A stretch of 6,587 bases of DNA. Origin: Methanobacteriota archaeon (GTDB taxonomy: Archaea; Methanobacteriota; Methanobacteria; Methanobacteriales; Methanobacteriaceae). The translations under genes were made by a program, and so were the position numbers. The notes under the pieces were generated by a model. That model saw nothing but the letters and a program-made list of their open reading frames with translations, searched no databases and had not been told where the DNA came from. How positions within the stretch are numbered: the first letter of the stretch is position 1; each line of letters opens with the position of its first letter. The stretch covers positions 1-6,587 of the forward strand of contig JAEYQZ010000097.1 of the NCBI GenBank assembly GCA_023409695.1, in the 5' to 3' direction. Shown here in pieces: positions 6,150 through 6,587 of this stretch.

Positions 6150-6157
6150 ATATAACG
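6150..6157 (-). promoter_or_regulatory. TATA box of the secreted-protein gene
   Basis: GTTATATA on the minus strand (6157-6150) is a canonical archaeal TATA element. Standard spacing would start the transcript near 6127, giving a leader of about 35 nt that includes the AAGAGG ribosome binding site. Confidence 0.5.
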
Positions 6158-6310
6158 TTTATTATGGGTAAAAATTAAAAATATTTAATATTATGACGGT
6201 AAATGTTTTGAATCTTAGTATAATGGTGAATAAATGCATATACTATTAATTCATGTATTAAAAAAAGTATATTGATTTTTCACTAATTTTTGCCTCTTAT
6301 TTCACTAAAT

Positions 6311-6434
6311 TTTCCAGAAATAGCAGTGACGCTTTATGCCATAGATGAATATTAGCGATGAACGGAAATATATTAAAATTGGCCATATTTGTAGGCTTGT
6401 TCTGGATCTAAGGCATCTATTGAGTTCGAACATG
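6311..6434 (+). pseudogene. Decayed 3' fragment of a DUF63 gene
   Basis: This stretch aligns with 5299-5445 of the intact DUF63 gene, residues about 213-261. Conceptual pieces in order: FPEIAV and LYAIDEY in one frame (intact gene: FPLKIAV and LYVIDEY), then GNILKLAIFVGL in a second frame (intact: RNMLKLAIFILGL), then LDLRHLLSSNM in a third (intact: PGLRDFLSLSM). At least two single-base deletions (near 6352 and near 6395) and some codon losses separate the pieces. In the LKLAIF part nearly all base changes are synonymous third-position or leucine first-position transitions, so this copy diverged while still coding and decayed later. Stops interrupt every frame. The 5' two thirds of the gene are not recognisable between 6093 and 6310. 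It may be a remnant of a tandem paralogue or of an acquired related copy. Confidence 0.8.
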
Positions 6435-6495
6435 CAGGTGCTTTGTAATTGTAGCATCCGCAGAAATTTAAAAGCAAATAATGAAAATAAAAAAA
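6435..6495. other. Non-coding gap with a minus-strand T-run
   Basis: On the minus strand TTTTTTT-A-TTTT (6495-6484) follows directly after the stop codon of the edge frame and is a plausible archaeal terminator for it. Nothing else is seen. Confidence 0.4.
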
Positions 6496-6587
6496 TCAGT
6501 CAAATTTAAAAATCAAACTTAATTTGTTTGTATCAATATACTGGATAAAAGTTTCAGTTGATCCTAATTGTTCCCCAATTTCATCGA
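6496..6587 (-). CDS. Possible C-terminus of a gene entering from the right edge
   Basis: On the minus strand a frame is open from the right edge for 29 complete codons to TGA at 6498-6496. Its translation (DEIGEQLGSTETFIQYIDTN and then KLSLIFKFD) has a gene-like mix of charged and hydrophobic residues and is followed at once by a T-run. No family is recognisable from this length. An open frame this short could be chance, so confidence is limited. Confidence 0.45.
   Translation of the reverse strand, partial: DEIGEQLGSTETFIQYIDTNKLSLIFKFD

Larger units (their letters stand above)
6093..6310. other. AT-rich spacer upstream of the secreted-protein gene
   Basis: Apart from the promoter and ribosome binding site of the minus-strand gene, I see no feature. 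The part from about 6180 to 6310 is non-coding in all frames. It may include further decayed sequence belonging to the DUF63 relic that follows, but I could not align it. Confidence 0.5.

Noticed and set aside
5511..6275. Shared AAGTATATTGA at 5511-5521 and 6265-6275, with a related inverted word near 6533
   Set aside because: Eleven bases in very AT-rich DNA can recur by chance; no surrounding similarity, target-site duplication or transposase supports a mobile element.

Overview
The window looks like chromosome from a pseudomurein-walled methanogen, most likely Methanobacterium or a close relative (Methanobacteriales). Four things point this way: a secreted protein with pseudomurein-binding repeats, a group of mainly archaeal families (DUF63, DUF1786, archaemetzincin), AT-rich spacers with TATA boxes, and a mixture of Shine-Dalgarno-led and apparently leaderless genes. 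The genus is an inference; the archaeal assignment is strong. There is no rRNA, tRNA, CRISPR array, transposase or phage gene.

Layout. Bases 1-377 hold the 5' part of a minus-strand cell-wall protein gene that runs off the left edge. A non-coding stretch of about 490 bp follows, with short repeats and palindromes. Next come three plus-strand genes: a DUF1786 ASKHA-fold ATPase-like protein (870-1904), a PHP-domain metal-dependent phosphoesterase (1976-2623), and a protein with three zinc ribbons and a C-terminal SHOCT domain (2765-3460, start moved downstream to a strong Shine-Dalgarno). That gene converges on amzA (archaemetzincin metalloprotease, minus, 3495-3998) across a 34 bp gap with a nearly perfect T/A palindrome that probably terminates both. 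amzA is divergent from a universal stress protein gene (4064-4507) across 65 bp with overlapping promoters. A T-run terminator then precedes a polytopic DUF63 membrane protein gene (4663-5454). A small secreted, lysine- and tyrosine-rich protein of unknown function lies on the minus strand (5658-6092).

The last 495 bp look empty but are not. Bases 6311-6434 are a decayed, frameshifted relic of the 3' end of a DUF63 gene, similar to the intact gene 850 bp upstream but separated from it by mostly synonymous third-position changes. At the right edge, a minus-strand frame ending at 6496, followed by a T-run, is probably the C-terminus of another gene.

How the genes relate. No single pathway unites the window. 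The two outer minus-strand genes are exported and probably belong to the cell envelope. The central genes are housekeeping or stress-type functions, several of them uncharacterised. The best leads are the DUF63 relic, the DUF1786/PHP pair with its palindromic upstream region, the triplicated zinc ribbon, and the basic secreted protein. I see no evidence of a complete new multi-gene system.
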